52,572 nt of DNA from Muribaculaceae bacterium (GTDB lineage Bacteria > Bacteroidota > Bacteroidia > Bacteroidales > Muribaculaceae). Location of the stretch: positions 1-52,572 of the forward strand of contig JAGANS010000062.1 in NCBI GenBank assembly GCA_017624155.1. Direction: 5' to 3'. The notes under the pieces are model-generated. The model did no database searches. It was not told the origin of the DNA and saw only the letters and a program-made list of their open reading frames with translations. Each line of letters begins with the position of its first letter. Position 1 is the stretch's first letter. The position numbers and the translations under genes were made by a program. Positions 15,451 through 23,794 of this stretch are shown here, piece after piece.

Positions 15451-16593
15451 TCAATCAGCTTTAAGCCGGTAATACGACAGTCTTATGGTGTCTTCGGTGT
15501 CATTGGGCGACAAAGCATTGTCATTGAACAGCATAACTCCATCATCAGTTGTAAACCAACCGCAGAAGGGGTTGAATCGCCCGGCGGCCAACTCGATTTC
15601 GTCAATCATATTGAAATCGGGGTCAAACACTCGGATGAACACCGGCCTGGACATCGCGGCAACCTTCATATCGCTGCGGTCGCCGACTGTGGTTGCGCCA
15701 AGAGCCACCTGAACATATACGCCGGGGCCTTCGAGATATGTAAAATCAAAATATGCCGGATTCTCAAAGCCGTGCCAGGTCATTTCTTCGGGATCACCGG
15801 TACATTCAACCGGATTTGCCCCTCCAATGTGTGAATCATAGTCGTAACAGCGTACAGAGCCATCGATGCGCGACATCACCTTCACGCCACGGTCGAATGC
15901 ATAGTTGTATATTACAACACTGTCAGTTACTGATACATTGGGATAACGGTAGAAGCCGTATCGACCGCCGGGATCGTCATCACATATTTCCACCGACGAC
16001 TTTTCGACACCTTCGGCAAGGGAATATTCTTTCAACAAAATTTTACCACCGTCAGCCACGGGATAGGCGACCGTTCCTGCTGTCTTGTCGTAATACAGAC
16101 AAGCCACATTCGAGCGGGCATTACGGCCCGTCAGTGCATTCGCGCCTCCGGGCAACACATACGAATTCTTCACATGACCAAGGCTGTCTACAAGATACAG
16201 CTTAAGACGGTCAAACACCAGCAGACTATCACAGCCGATTTGTTGGATCCACGTAATACTGCCCGGTATACCGTCGGGGCCATCGGTAGCCAACCCGATA
16301 TTACGGGCATATCGCTTATCCGTGAGGTTTAACAGTTCTATGGAGTTGGATTTATAATTATAGGTTGCGAGCATAACGTTGCCGTTCTCGGCTGTATAGC
16401 AGTCGACTTCAGTATACGAAGGCAATACACGGTACTCAGCTGGGCATTCGATCGCCAGTGAATCAACCTCAACAGATACTTGATAAGTACTTATATCACC
16501 GGATGACTTCTCTTTACCACTACAAGATGATATCGCAGCAATAAAAGCCGCCAATATCAGTGCATTGCATGATGCGCTAACTTTCAGGGACAT
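15451..16593 (-). CDS. Beta-propeller lipoprotein (DUF4221 / 6-bladed propeller type), coupled to NVEALA peptide
   Basis: 380 residues from the ATG at 16593; the frame is open further upstream but overlaps the NVEALA gene. The lipoprotein signal peptide ends at Cys24 (ISSC). The body has repeated propeller-blade strands (NVMLATYNYKSNSIELLNL, DSLLVFDRLKLYLVDSLG, PVFIRVFDPDFNMIDEI), as in DUF4221/BF3222-like surface lipoproteins of Bacteroidetes. Its ATG lies inside the end of the upstream NVEALA gene (10-base overlap), indicating translational coupling. Function is unknown. Two similar lipoproteins occur at 37132-39369. Confidence 0.75.
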   Translation of the reverse strand: MSLKVSASCNALILAAFIAAISSCSGKEKSSGDISTYQVSVEVDSLAIECPAEYRVLPSYTEVDCYTAENGNVMLATYNYKSNSIELLNLTDKRYARNIGLATDGPDGIPGSITWIQQIGCDSLLVFDRLKLYLVDSLGHVKNSYVLPGGANALTGRNARSNVACLYYDKTAGTVAYPVADGGKILLKEYSLAEGVEKSSVEICDDDPGGRYGFYRYPNVSVTDSVVIYNYAFDRGVKVMSRIDGSVRCYDYDSHIGGANPVECTGDPEEMTWHGFENPAYFDFTYLEGPGVYVQVALGATTVGDRSDMKVAAMSRPVFIRVFDPDFNMIDEIELAAGRFNPFCGWFTTDDGVMLFNDNALSPNDTEDTIRLSYYRLKAD

Positions 16594-16835
16594 TCGGAAA
16601 GGTGAGAACAAGATTGATAATCTAAAGTGGAGATTATACACTCATTACCCCATGAGTGTCTGCATGCTATTAATTTCAGCTCATATCCTGGAATTTCAGG
16701 AAAAGCTAGTGCCTCTATGTTCGCAAGGACTACATCACTGTATTCCCTGGTGTTTTGCTGAAACTGCATACTTCCTATATAACAAGACAGACCAAGCAGT
16801 GCAACAAAAGAGAATGTCAATAATTTCTTTTTCAT
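16584..16835 (-). CDS. NVEALA-family small secreted peptide
   Basis: 83 residues from the ATG at 16835 (MKKKLL); an upstream ATG at 16856 overlaps the promoter box. It has a signal-like hydrophobic segment (5-20) and then the family signature LANIEALA (37-44), the NVEALA motif with Ile for Val. The short tail carries four cysteines (58, 66, 76, 82). The NVEALA family comprises short exported Bacteroidetes peptides of unproven function. The last codons overlap the start of the propeller lipoprotein. The sequence is AT-rich compared with its neighbours. Confidence 0.8.
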   Translation of the reverse strand: MKKKLLTFSFVALLGLSCYIGSMQFQQNTREYSDVVLANIEALAFPEIPGYELKLIACRHSWGNECIISTLDYQSCSHLSECP

Positions 16836-16853
16836 GCTTATTACATTTTTTTG

Positions 16854-16861
16854 CAAAAATA
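16854..16861 (-). promoter_or_regulatory. -7 box (TATTTTTG) of the NVEALA operon
   Basis: TAnnTTTG 19 bases upstream of the ATG at 16835. The -33 element is not clear. Confidence 0.55.
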
Positions 16862-16919
16862 ATTATTTGTTCTTAAATTCATGAAGTAATCTGACAATTA
16901 TTTTAAAAAATAACTTTTT

Positions 16920-18908
16920 TTAATAACTACACAAATCGATACACGGCATAGCTGAAGCTGAGAGTTCACTGCGGCGGCGAGGGGAGAGGTCGTAGCCGGG
17001 CACTATCGTGTCGGGATGTATCAGACGGAAGATGTCATCGACGCTGAGGCGGCAACGGCTGCCTACAATGGCATAGCGAGGCGACTCGGCGAGGCTGTCG
17101 GGTCGGCCCGGATGCACAAGCAACGCCACGGTCACATCGCCGGCCCGGAATATATCGCCTCGACGCGAATATGGCCCTACGGTGAAATCGCCGGCAGTCA
17201 CCACAAGGGTATCGACCCCGCAGGCTGCGAGGTAATGCTCCAAAGCCCTTTCGATATTGCCCCGTGCGTTGGCGCCATGGCGTTCGTGGCAGGTAAGCGT
17301 AGCCACAGCCTTGTTTCCATGCCGGGCAACGATAGTCGTATTGCCCCGAACCGGCACCATAAAGGCATCGCTCTGCGGAACATCTTCACCGCCCCACAAA
17401 CACGATGAACAAAACAGCGCAATAACCGTTGCCGCTGCCGCGGTGGCAATGCGACGGCGCAAGTGGACGGCTATCCCGGCGGCAATAATAGCCGACGCAA
17501 GCAGCATGAGTTGCACGGGCGTCAGATAGATGCTGTGTATGGCCGATCCCGGAAGCGAAGCAATCGCCCCGATACTGCTGTCGAGCCACGACACCAGCAG
17601 GTCGAGTCCGCGGCACAGCAATGCGCTTCCGACACCGGTCCACATACATACGATAAGCAGCATGCCGCCCGTCATAAGCAACGGCAGCATGAGCGTCACA
17701 AGCAGGTTTGACAGCAGAAACAGCAGCGGCAGACGGTGGAACACAGCCACCGTCACCGGCATTGTACCCACAAGCGCCGCACAGGCCACGGCGATCGGAG
17801 CCACAGCCACATGCAGCCGATGACGCCGCGGATCAACCGGGTTGAACTTGTCGGCAAAGACCAATATGCCGAGCACTGCACATACCGACAGCTGAAATCC
17901 CGCCGAAAACAGGCTGTAAGGCCTCACGGCCAATATTATCAGTACGGCAGCCGACAGCGTGTTATAGGGGTTCACGCCACGCCCGAGCATCAGTCCGAGA
18001 CTGTATATGCTCAGCATCACCACTGCCCGCATCACTGAGTCGGGCATACCGGTCATGAATGCATAGGCCCATACGGCCACAAGCCCCATGGCGAATCGCC
18101 ATGGCCTCAGCCGTGGCCATGCCCGCAGCGGCCACAGCAGCAGCGACACCAGCATCACTACCACACCCACATGAAATCCGCTCAGAGCCAGCGCATGGGC
18201 TATACCGGCCGCACGGAAGCCCTCGCACACACCGGGATCGAGATCTTCAGTATAGCCTGTAATAAGTGCCGCGAGCAGGCCATAAGCCTCGTCCGACAGT
18301 CCCGAGCGGGCAAGCAGGCGCACAATGGCATCGCGCCGCGCGGCCATATACGGGCCGAACCCTCCATGGTGGCCACACACATTTATCTCGCTGTCTATAT
18401 ATGCTGTAGCCACTACCCCGTCGGCAAGGTAGCGCAAGGTATAGTCGGGCGCATGGCGGTAATGTCCCGGGAGTTCCGGCGCATCCAGTCGGGCGGTAAA
18501 ACGAATCATATCACCCACCCGGGGCGGTATCCATTCGGGCACAGAGGCTATCTGCACGCCGAAAGGCGCACATGCCTGCTCCGCCACGCTGTCGACATCA
18601 GCCACAACCGTCAGGGCTCCCGGAGTATTGCGCACCGAGCGCACCGTCGCCACATATTGCAGCTCGCGGCCGTCGAGCACAGCATCAGGCGCCGGAACAG
18701 GCTCCGACAGGCAGGCCACCGTCCATCCGGCCGACAGCGCATACAGCAGCGACATCATGGCATACTGGCGCCACAATGCCACAGCCATACCAATGACTGC
18801 CGCAAGCACGGCCAGCCACCATTCGGCCCCCATATACCACAACAGAATGCCTGCCGCCCAGCCCGCGAGGGCCGGAACGGCAGGCATCCTGTTAAGTTTC
18901 TCGATCAT
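16920..18908 (-). CDS. comEC: ComEC/Rec2-family DNA-uptake channel protein
   Basis: 662 residues from the ATG at 18908, whose first base overlaps the yeiH-like stop (ATGA). A DUF4131-type N-terminal region is followed by the polytopic ComEC core (ALALSGFHVGVVVML, GMPDSVMRAVVMLSIY, RPYSLFSAGFQLSVCAVLGILVF). The last 140 residues are soluble but lack the HxHxDH signature of a metallo-beta-lactamase domain. ComEC carries single-stranded DNA across the inner membrane during transformation. Whether this organism is competent is unknown. It is the last gene of an aroE-yeiH-comEC unit. Confidence 0.88.
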   Translation of the reverse strand: MIEKLNRMPAVPALAGWAAGILLWYMGAEWWLAVLAAVIGMAVALWRQYAMMSLLYALSAGWTVACLSEPVPAPDAVLDGRELQYVATVRSVRNTPGALTVVADVDSVAEQACAPFGVQIASVPEWIPPRVGDMIRFTARLDAPELPGHYRHAPDYTLRYLADGVVATAYIDSEINVCGHHGGFGPYMAARRDAIVRLLARSGLSDEAYGLLAALITGYTEDLDPGVCEGFRAAGIAHALALSGFHVGVVVMLVSLLLWPLRAWPRLRPWRFAMGLVAVWAYAFMTGMPDSVMRAVVMLSIYSLGLMLGRGVNPYNTLSAAVLIILAVRPYSLFSAGFQLSVCAVLGILVFADKFNPVDPRRHRLHVAVAPIAVACAALVGTMPVTVAVFHRLPLLFLLSNLLVTLMLPLLMTGGMLLIVCMWTGVGSALLCRGLDLLVSWLDSSIGAIASLPGSAIHSIYLTPVQLMLLASAIIAAGIAVHLRRRIATAAAATVIALFCSSCLWGGEDVPQSDAFMVPVRGNTTIVARHGNKAVATLTCHERHGANARGNIERALEHYLAACGVDTLVVTAGDFTVGPYSRRGDIFRAGDVTVALLVHPGRPDSLAESPRYAIVGSRCRLSVDDIFRLIHPDTIVPGYDLSPRRRSELSASAMPCIDLCSY

Positions 18909-19864
18909 TGTACGTCGACAGTGTTGAGCACTACAAAGAGGCTCGACACACTGATCACTACCCACAGCAACACTGCGAGCAGCAGGGGCTTAACGCCCAC
19001 ACTCTTCATCATCTTTATGGTAAGCGACGCACCGATCATGAACAGAGTCACAACCATGCCGCGGCGCGCGATCCACACCATCACGTCGACAAACACCTGA
19101 GGCAGTTGCACATACGTGTTTATTACCATTGCCAGCACAAACAGGAAGATAAACCAGGGGATGGACACCTTACCGGTCTTGTCGCGGAAGATGAACATAG
19201 TGGCGAAAGCCAGCGGAATGATCCACAGCGCACGGGTGAGTTTGATGAGAGTGGCTGTCTGCAACGCCTGTTCGCCGTACACCTCTCCTGCGCCCACCAC
19301 CGACGATGTGTCGTGGATGACTATGGCGGCCCATGTACCGAATTGTGTCTGGCTCATATCGAGCATGTGTCCCAGCGGCGGGAACACAAAGAGGGCTATC
19401 GAGTTGAGGATGAAAATAACGCCGAGGGCCACGGCCATCTCGTCAGTATCGGCCTTGAGTACGGGGCCGACAGCTGCAATGGCGCTGCCACCGCATATAG
19501 CCGTACCTGACGAAATCAGGTAAGCTGTCTTGCGGTTGATATGCATCCAGTACCCGAACATCACACCCATCACCATCACGCCGATTACAGAAACGACAGT
19601 AAACATCATACCGTCGGCGCCCGATTTGAGCGACTCCTGCAGGTTCATATTGAATCCGAGGCATACCACCGCCACCTGCAACAGATACTTGGAACACTTT
19701 TTATTGAATTTAGGGTACGGATTCTCGAATATAAAGGCATATACAAGGCCGCACAGCAAGGCTATCGGCGCCGAGATAACCATTCCGGAAAGTCCGAAGG
19801 CCGCAAATGGAATAAGAATCAGGGCTATCAGCCCGATATATACAATCTTTGAAAGCGATTTCAT
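18905..19864 (-). CDS. YeiH-family (UPF0324) putative sulfate exporter
   Basis: 319 residues with about ten hydrophobic helices. Family segments include LQVAVVCLGFNMNLQESL, SSGTAICGGSAIAAVGPVL and TQFGTWAAIVIHDTSSVVGAG. YeiH-type proteins sit in the inner membrane. Some are linked to sulfite or taurine metabolism as sulfate exporters, but the substrate here is not established. It is downstream of aroE by 38 bases and overlaps comEC by 4 bases. Confidence 0.88.
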   Translation of the reverse strand: MKSLSKIVYIGLIALILIPFAAFGLSGMVISAPIALLCGLVYAFIFENPYPKFNKKCSKYLLQVAVVCLGFNMNLQESLKSGADGMMFTVVSVIGVMVMGVMFGYWMHINRKTAYLISSGTAICGGSAIAAVGPVLKADTDEMAVALGVIFILNSIALFVFPPLGHMLDMSQTQFGTWAAIVIHDTSSVVGAGEVYGEQALQTATLIKLTRALWIIPLAFATMFIFRDKTGKVSIPWFIFLFVLAMVINTYVQLPQVFVDVMVWIARRGMVVTLFMIGASLTIKMMKSVGVKPLLLAVLLWVVISVSSLFVVLNTVDVQ

Positions 19865-19902
19865 TGCTTTTTGTATGGTTTATATTTTAGTATGTGATAT
19901 GA

Positions 19903-20670
19903 TCATTTCTTCCAGATGTTCCACGACACGAATGCCTGCAGCAGCAGCATCTCCAACCCGTTCTTTACCGATGCTCCCGCCTCGGCCGATTTTTTCATAA
20001 ACAAGGTGGTGTCAGGGTTGTAGAGCAGATCGTAACATATATGCTCTGTAGTAAGTCCGTCGTAAGGTATACGCGGACACTCGTCGACATGCGGATACAT
20101 TCCCACGGGAGTGGTATTTACTATTATCTTGTAATCCCTTATGACGTCCGGAGTAAGGCCGTCATAAGTCAGTACGCCCGGAGCCGCTGTACGCGACACC
20201 TTCTTCACGGCGATACCGTTGTTTTCAAGCGCATGGGCCACTGCCTTCGAGGCGCCCCCTGTTCCGAGCACCAGAGCCTTGGTATGCACACCCGACGTCA
20301 GCATCGGCCTCAGAGAGTCCCAGAATCCTATGCTGTCGCTGTTATATCCTTTGAGCGAACGTGACCCGTCGGGCTGCCTGAACACCTTCACCACATTTAC
20401 TGCCCCGATGGCCCGAGCCTCGGGATCAACCGCATCAAGGTAGTCGAATATCTTTTCCTTATACGGTATGGTGATGTTGAAACCCGCAAGATTGGGATTC
20501 CGTTCAAGCACCTGCACAAGCAGATCGATACTGCTTATCTCGAAGTTGACATAACGCGCATCGATTTTCTCCGACTCAAATTTCTGATTGAAAAAATTTT
20601 GGGAGAATGAATGCCCCAGAGGATAGCCGATAAGCCCGTAGAGCCGCTTGAAGTCGCTGTAATTGGCCAT
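19903..20670 (-). CDS. aroE: Shikimate dehydrogenase
   Basis: 255 residues from the ATG at 20670 (MANYSDF). A longer frame to 20691 would start inside the promoter box and is rejected. The substrate-side motif GYPLGHSFSQNFFN, with the Ser pair that contacts shikimate, and the catalytic Lys in NITIPYKEK are present. The NADP-binding loop is GTGGASKAVAHAL, and the end NGLEMLLLQAFVSWNIW is typical. It reduces 3-dehydroshikimate in the aromatic amino acid pathway. It heads a unit with yeiH and comEC. Confidence 0.95.
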   Translation of the reverse strand: MANYSDFKRLYGLIGYPLGHSFSQNFFNQKFESEKIDARYVNFEISSIDLLVQVLERNPNLAGFNITIPYKEKIFDYLDAVDPEARAIGAVNVVKVFRQPDGSRSLKGYNSDSIGFWDSLRPMLTSGVHTKALVLGTGGASKAVAHALENNGIAVKKVSRTAAPGVLTYDGLTPDVIRDYKIIVNTTPVGMYPHVDECPRIPYDGLTTEHICYDLLYNPDTTLFMKKSAEAGASVKNGLEMLLLQAFVSWNIWKK

Positions 20671-20688
20671 AAAGTCGTTTTTAATACG

Positions 20689-20696
20689 CAAAGGTA
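20689..20696 (-). promoter_or_regulatory. -7 box (TACCTTTG) of aroE
   Basis: TAnnTTTG 18 bases upstream of the chosen ATG. This decides the start at 20670. Confidence 0.65.
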
Positions 20697-20737
20697 CTAA
20701 TTTTTATCAATATACAAGCGTGTCATTATAAACAAAA

Positions 20738-20761
20738 TCAGCCCGGCACAGGCCGGGCTGA
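20738..20761 (-). terminator. Rho-independent terminator of the M16 peptidase gene
   Basis: A 10-base perfect stem (TCAGCCCGGC / GCCGGGCTGA) with a 4-base loop, followed on the minus strand by TTTTGTTT. It lies 34 bases past the stop codon. Confidence 0.8.
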
Positions 20762-20795
20762 CTATATTTAAAATTCAGAAAAGCTTTTTAACGGT

Positions 20796-23606
20796 TTATT
20801 CCTTTGGGTTGAGAACCACGGTTGTGGCGTTGCCGAGGCCGCGGATTTCGTTCCAGAAATTCTGCAGATCTGCGATAGTCACAGAGTTCACCACATCAGC
20901 CTGACCGTTGAATACATCCACACCATTGAGGTTGGCGCCATTCATAGCCGAGAGCCATGCACTGTTCTCTTCCTGCTGCTGTTTGGCGGTCTTAATCATG
21001 TATTCCTTGACAGGTGCAAGTTCGGTCTCGGTGACATTCTGACCCATCTCCTCGATGATCACATCGATAGCCTTGCTTACCTCATTGCGCATCTCGGGCT
21101 TCATCGGGAATGCTATCTCGAGCTCGAAGTTATTCTCACTCATGCGGGTGAGCGAGCTCTGAGCACCGATCGAATATGTAGCGCCCATTTCCTCGCGCAC
21201 CTTGTCGAGAAGGCGCTTGCTCATGATCTGGCCGATCATCGAGCTCATCACTCGGTTCTTGGCGGTGTAAGGTACCTTGCCCGATATGATGTAATAGGCC
21301 CAGGTCTGAGGTGTGGCCATTTCCATCACCTCTTCCACTGCCTGCTTGCCGAGTGTCACCTCATGGCCGGCATTGTATGCGTAAGCCACATTCGACTTGC
21401 CGGTAGGCAGAGTGGCGATATACTGTTCGAGCAGAGGCTTGAATGTTGCCATGTCGATGCTGCCGACAAAGTAGAATGTGAAGTCGTTGGCGCAATCGAG
21501 CATATCCTTCACGATTGCAGTAGTGGCGGCGTGATCGGCAGCCTTGACATGAGCCGATGTGATCATCTGCTTGCCTGCGGCAGCATAGGACTTGGACAGA
21601 GCGAGCTTGCCGAAATAGAACTCGGGAGTCGACTCCTGATTGGCCAATACACCGGTCAGCATGTTCTGACGGGCTGCAAATTCATCGGCATTGAAGTTGA
21701 ACTCGGTGAATGTCGCATATATAAGTTCCATCAGTGTGGGCAGATCAGCCTTGGTGGTGTTGCCCGATACCGAGCGCGAGTAGGAGTCGAAGTTTACATT
21801 TACATTCACCTGCTTGCCCTGGAGATACTTCTGTATATCCGAGTTGGTATATGCACCCAGGCCGCGGCTGTCAAGAGCGTAAGGCATGAAGATTACCGAC
21901 GAAGCCTGCTCGTCGCCAACAACCGACAGACCGCCCTTGGCCGATGCCATGAAGAGGATTTCGTTATCCTTGAAGGTAGTGGGCTTTACGATTACCTTAA
22001 GGCCGTTGCTGAGTGTGAATTCGGTGGCATCCCACTGTGCGTTGTGTGTCTCGCCGGTGATCTTGCCGGGAGCGGGCAGGTTGGGGATGAGGGGATCGGT
22101 GCGCATCTCGTCGCGGTAAGGCTCAAGTGTTTCCTTGTCTACGGCAGCCAGGCTGGCGGCTACCTCTGCCTCGGTGGGTACATGGAAGCCCTCGGCATCG
22201 GGAAGCATCATCAGCACTACGCGGTTGTCATCGGTGATGAGCTGGGGCAGCAGCTGGTTGATGGCCTGCAGGGGAACCTGCTGGGTCATCATGTCCATGA
22301 TCTGCTTCTCCATCTCGATACCGGGAATGGGTTCACCTTCGAGGAACGAATTTACATATTCACGCGAATATGCCTCAGTACGGGTATTGTTGCGCTCGTT
22401 GTAGAGGCGGTCGTACTGCGAACGGATCTCGGCGTTCGCACGCTCGAATTCACCGGGGGTGAAGCCGCCGTTGCGTGCGCGGAGCACCTCGCGGTACACT
22501 GCATCGAGAGCCGGCAGGATCTTGCCGTCCTTACCTACGGCTTCAAGCGTGAGAGCCTCCTTGGTCTTGGCCAGGAAGAAGTCGCCGAAACCTACGCTGC
22601 CCTGAGCGAAAGGCGAGTCTGCCTTCTTTGACAGATCGCTGAGGCGCACGTTGAGCATCTGCTCCACTACATCGGTCATGTATTTCACGGCATAATAGGC
22701 GGGGGTGTTGCGGGCCTCGCGGGGGCACATCACATCCGTCTTGAAGAACATGAGAGCCACCGGAGCCGACATCTCCTTGTCCTTGCCGATTGCATAAATT
22801 GTACCCTGATTGTCCGGAACAGGCTCATATACACGCTCCTTGGCATTCTCAGGCATCTTGATCGAGGAGAACATTTCCTTGATCTTACCCTCGATATAGT
22901 CGGGATCGATGTCGCCGACAACGACGATACCCTGCTGGTCGGGACGATACCATGTGTGATAATAGTCGATGATAGCCTGCGGGGGGAAGTTGTCCACAAC
23001 CTCCATCGTGCCGATAGGCAGGCGGTAGCCGTACTTGCTGTCGGGGTACATTTTGGGCAACTGCTCCTCGAGAATACGCATCTGGCCCTGCATCGAGCGG
23101 CGCCATTCTTCATGGATCACACCGCGCTCGGCGTCGATTTCCTTCGGGTCGAGTGTAAGGTCGCAGGCCCAGTCGTGAAGAATCAGCAGGCACGAGTCCT
23201 GCACACTCTTGCGGTCCACAGGAACAGCCGAGATATTATATATTGTGGCGTCGACACCGGTCTGCGCATTCAGGTTGTAACCGAATTTCACGCCGATCGA
23301 CTCGAGCCAGTTGATGATTCCCTTGTCAGGAAAGTTGTTTGTGCCGTTGAAGCACATATGCTCCAGGAAGTGTGCCAGACCGCGCTGGTTGTCTTCCTCA
23401 AGAATCGAGCCTACCTTCTGTGCGATGTAGAAGTCAGCCTGGCCCTTGGGCGTCTCGTTGTGTCGGATGTAATAGGTGAGGCCGTTGGGCAGTGTGCCTA
23501 CACGCACCGCCGAGTCGACGGGCAGTTCCTGCATCTGGGCCGAAGCACCTGTGGCGGCAAAGATACCCATCAGCAGGGCAAGGCCGCTCTTTAACAGTTT
23601 ATTCAT
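20796..23606 (-). CDS. Periplasmic M16 (pitrilysin-like) zinc peptidase
   Basis: 936 residues with a signal peptide (about 1-23, TGASA). The inverted zinc motif HFLEH (His79, Glu82, His83) lies in the first M16 half, with the third ligand expected near ERGVIHEEW. The inactive second half follows, with the usual four-domain clam-shell length. The family degrades small proteins and peptides in the periplasm. It is a single-gene unit with a TAACTTTG box about 65 bases upstream and a clear terminator. Confidence 0.92.
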   Translation of the reverse strand: MNKLLKSGLALLMGIFAATGASAQMQELPVDSAVRVGTLPNGLTYYIRHNETPKGQADFYIAQKVGSILEEDNQRGLAHFLEHMCFNGTNNFPDKGIINWLESIGVKFGYNLNAQTGVDATIYNISAVPVDRKSVQDSCLLILHDWACDLTLDPKEIDAERGVIHEEWRRSMQGQMRILEEQLPKMYPDSKYGYRLPIGTMEVVDNFPPQAIIDYYHTWYRPDQQGIVVVGDIDPDYIEGKIKEMFSSIKMPENAKERVYEPVPDNQGTIYAIGKDKEMSAPVALMFFKTDVMCPREARNTPAYYAVKYMTDVVEQMLNVRLSDLSKKADSPFAQGSVGFGDFFLAKTKEALTLEAVGKDGKILPALDAVYREVLRARNGGFTPGEFERANAEIRSQYDRLYNERNNTRTEAYSREYVNSFLEGEPIPGIEMEKQIMDMMTQQVPLQAINQLLPQLITDDNRVVLMMLPDAEGFHVPTEAEVAASLAAVDKETLEPYRDEMRTDPLIPNLPAPGKITGETHNAQWDATEFTLSNGLKVIVKPTTFKDNEILFMASAKGGLSVVGDEQASSVIFMPYALDSRGLGAYTNSDIQKYLQGKQVNVNVNFDSYSRSVSGNTTKADLPTLMELIYATFTEFNFNADEFAARQNMLTGVLANQESTPEFYFGKLALSKSYAAAGKQMITSAHVKAADHAATTAIVKDMLDCANDFTFYFVGSIDMATFKPLLEQYIATLPTGKSNVAYAYNAGHEVTLGKQAVEEVMEMATPQTWAYYIISGKVPYTAKNRVMSSMIGQIMSKRLLDKVREEMGATYSIGAQSSLTRMSENNFELEIAFPMKPEMRNEVSKAIDVIIEEMGQNVTETELAPVKEYMIKTAKQQQEENSAWLSAMNGANLNGVDVFNGQADVVNSVTIADLQNFWNEIRGLGNATTVVLNPKE

Positions 23607-23671
23607 AAACTTTAGTGATTGATGAAATATATTTTGTGATTGTTTTCTGATGGTTCACTTGCATTTGACGC

Positions 23672-23679
23672 CAAAGTTA
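23672..23679 (-). promoter_or_regulatory. -7 box (TAACTTTG) of the M16 peptidase gene
   Basis: TAnnTTTG on the minus strand, implying a leader of about 60 bases. Confidence 0.5.
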
Positions 23680-23739
23680 CATAAAAATGACACAAGACAT
23701 GGTTAAAGAATGTTAAATCAATTTCTTCGCTGTCCTCTT

Positions 23740-23770
23740 TTGCCTATATCACACAAAATTATTACCTTTG
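23740..23770 (+). promoter_or_regulatory. Promoter of the prolyl oligopeptidase operon
   Basis: TTG (23740-23742), a 20-base spacer and TACCTTTG (23763-23770). It shows that the in-frame ATG at 23768 cannot be the start. Confidence 0.7.
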
Positions 23771-23794
23771 CGTAACATAAGATATACGAACACT

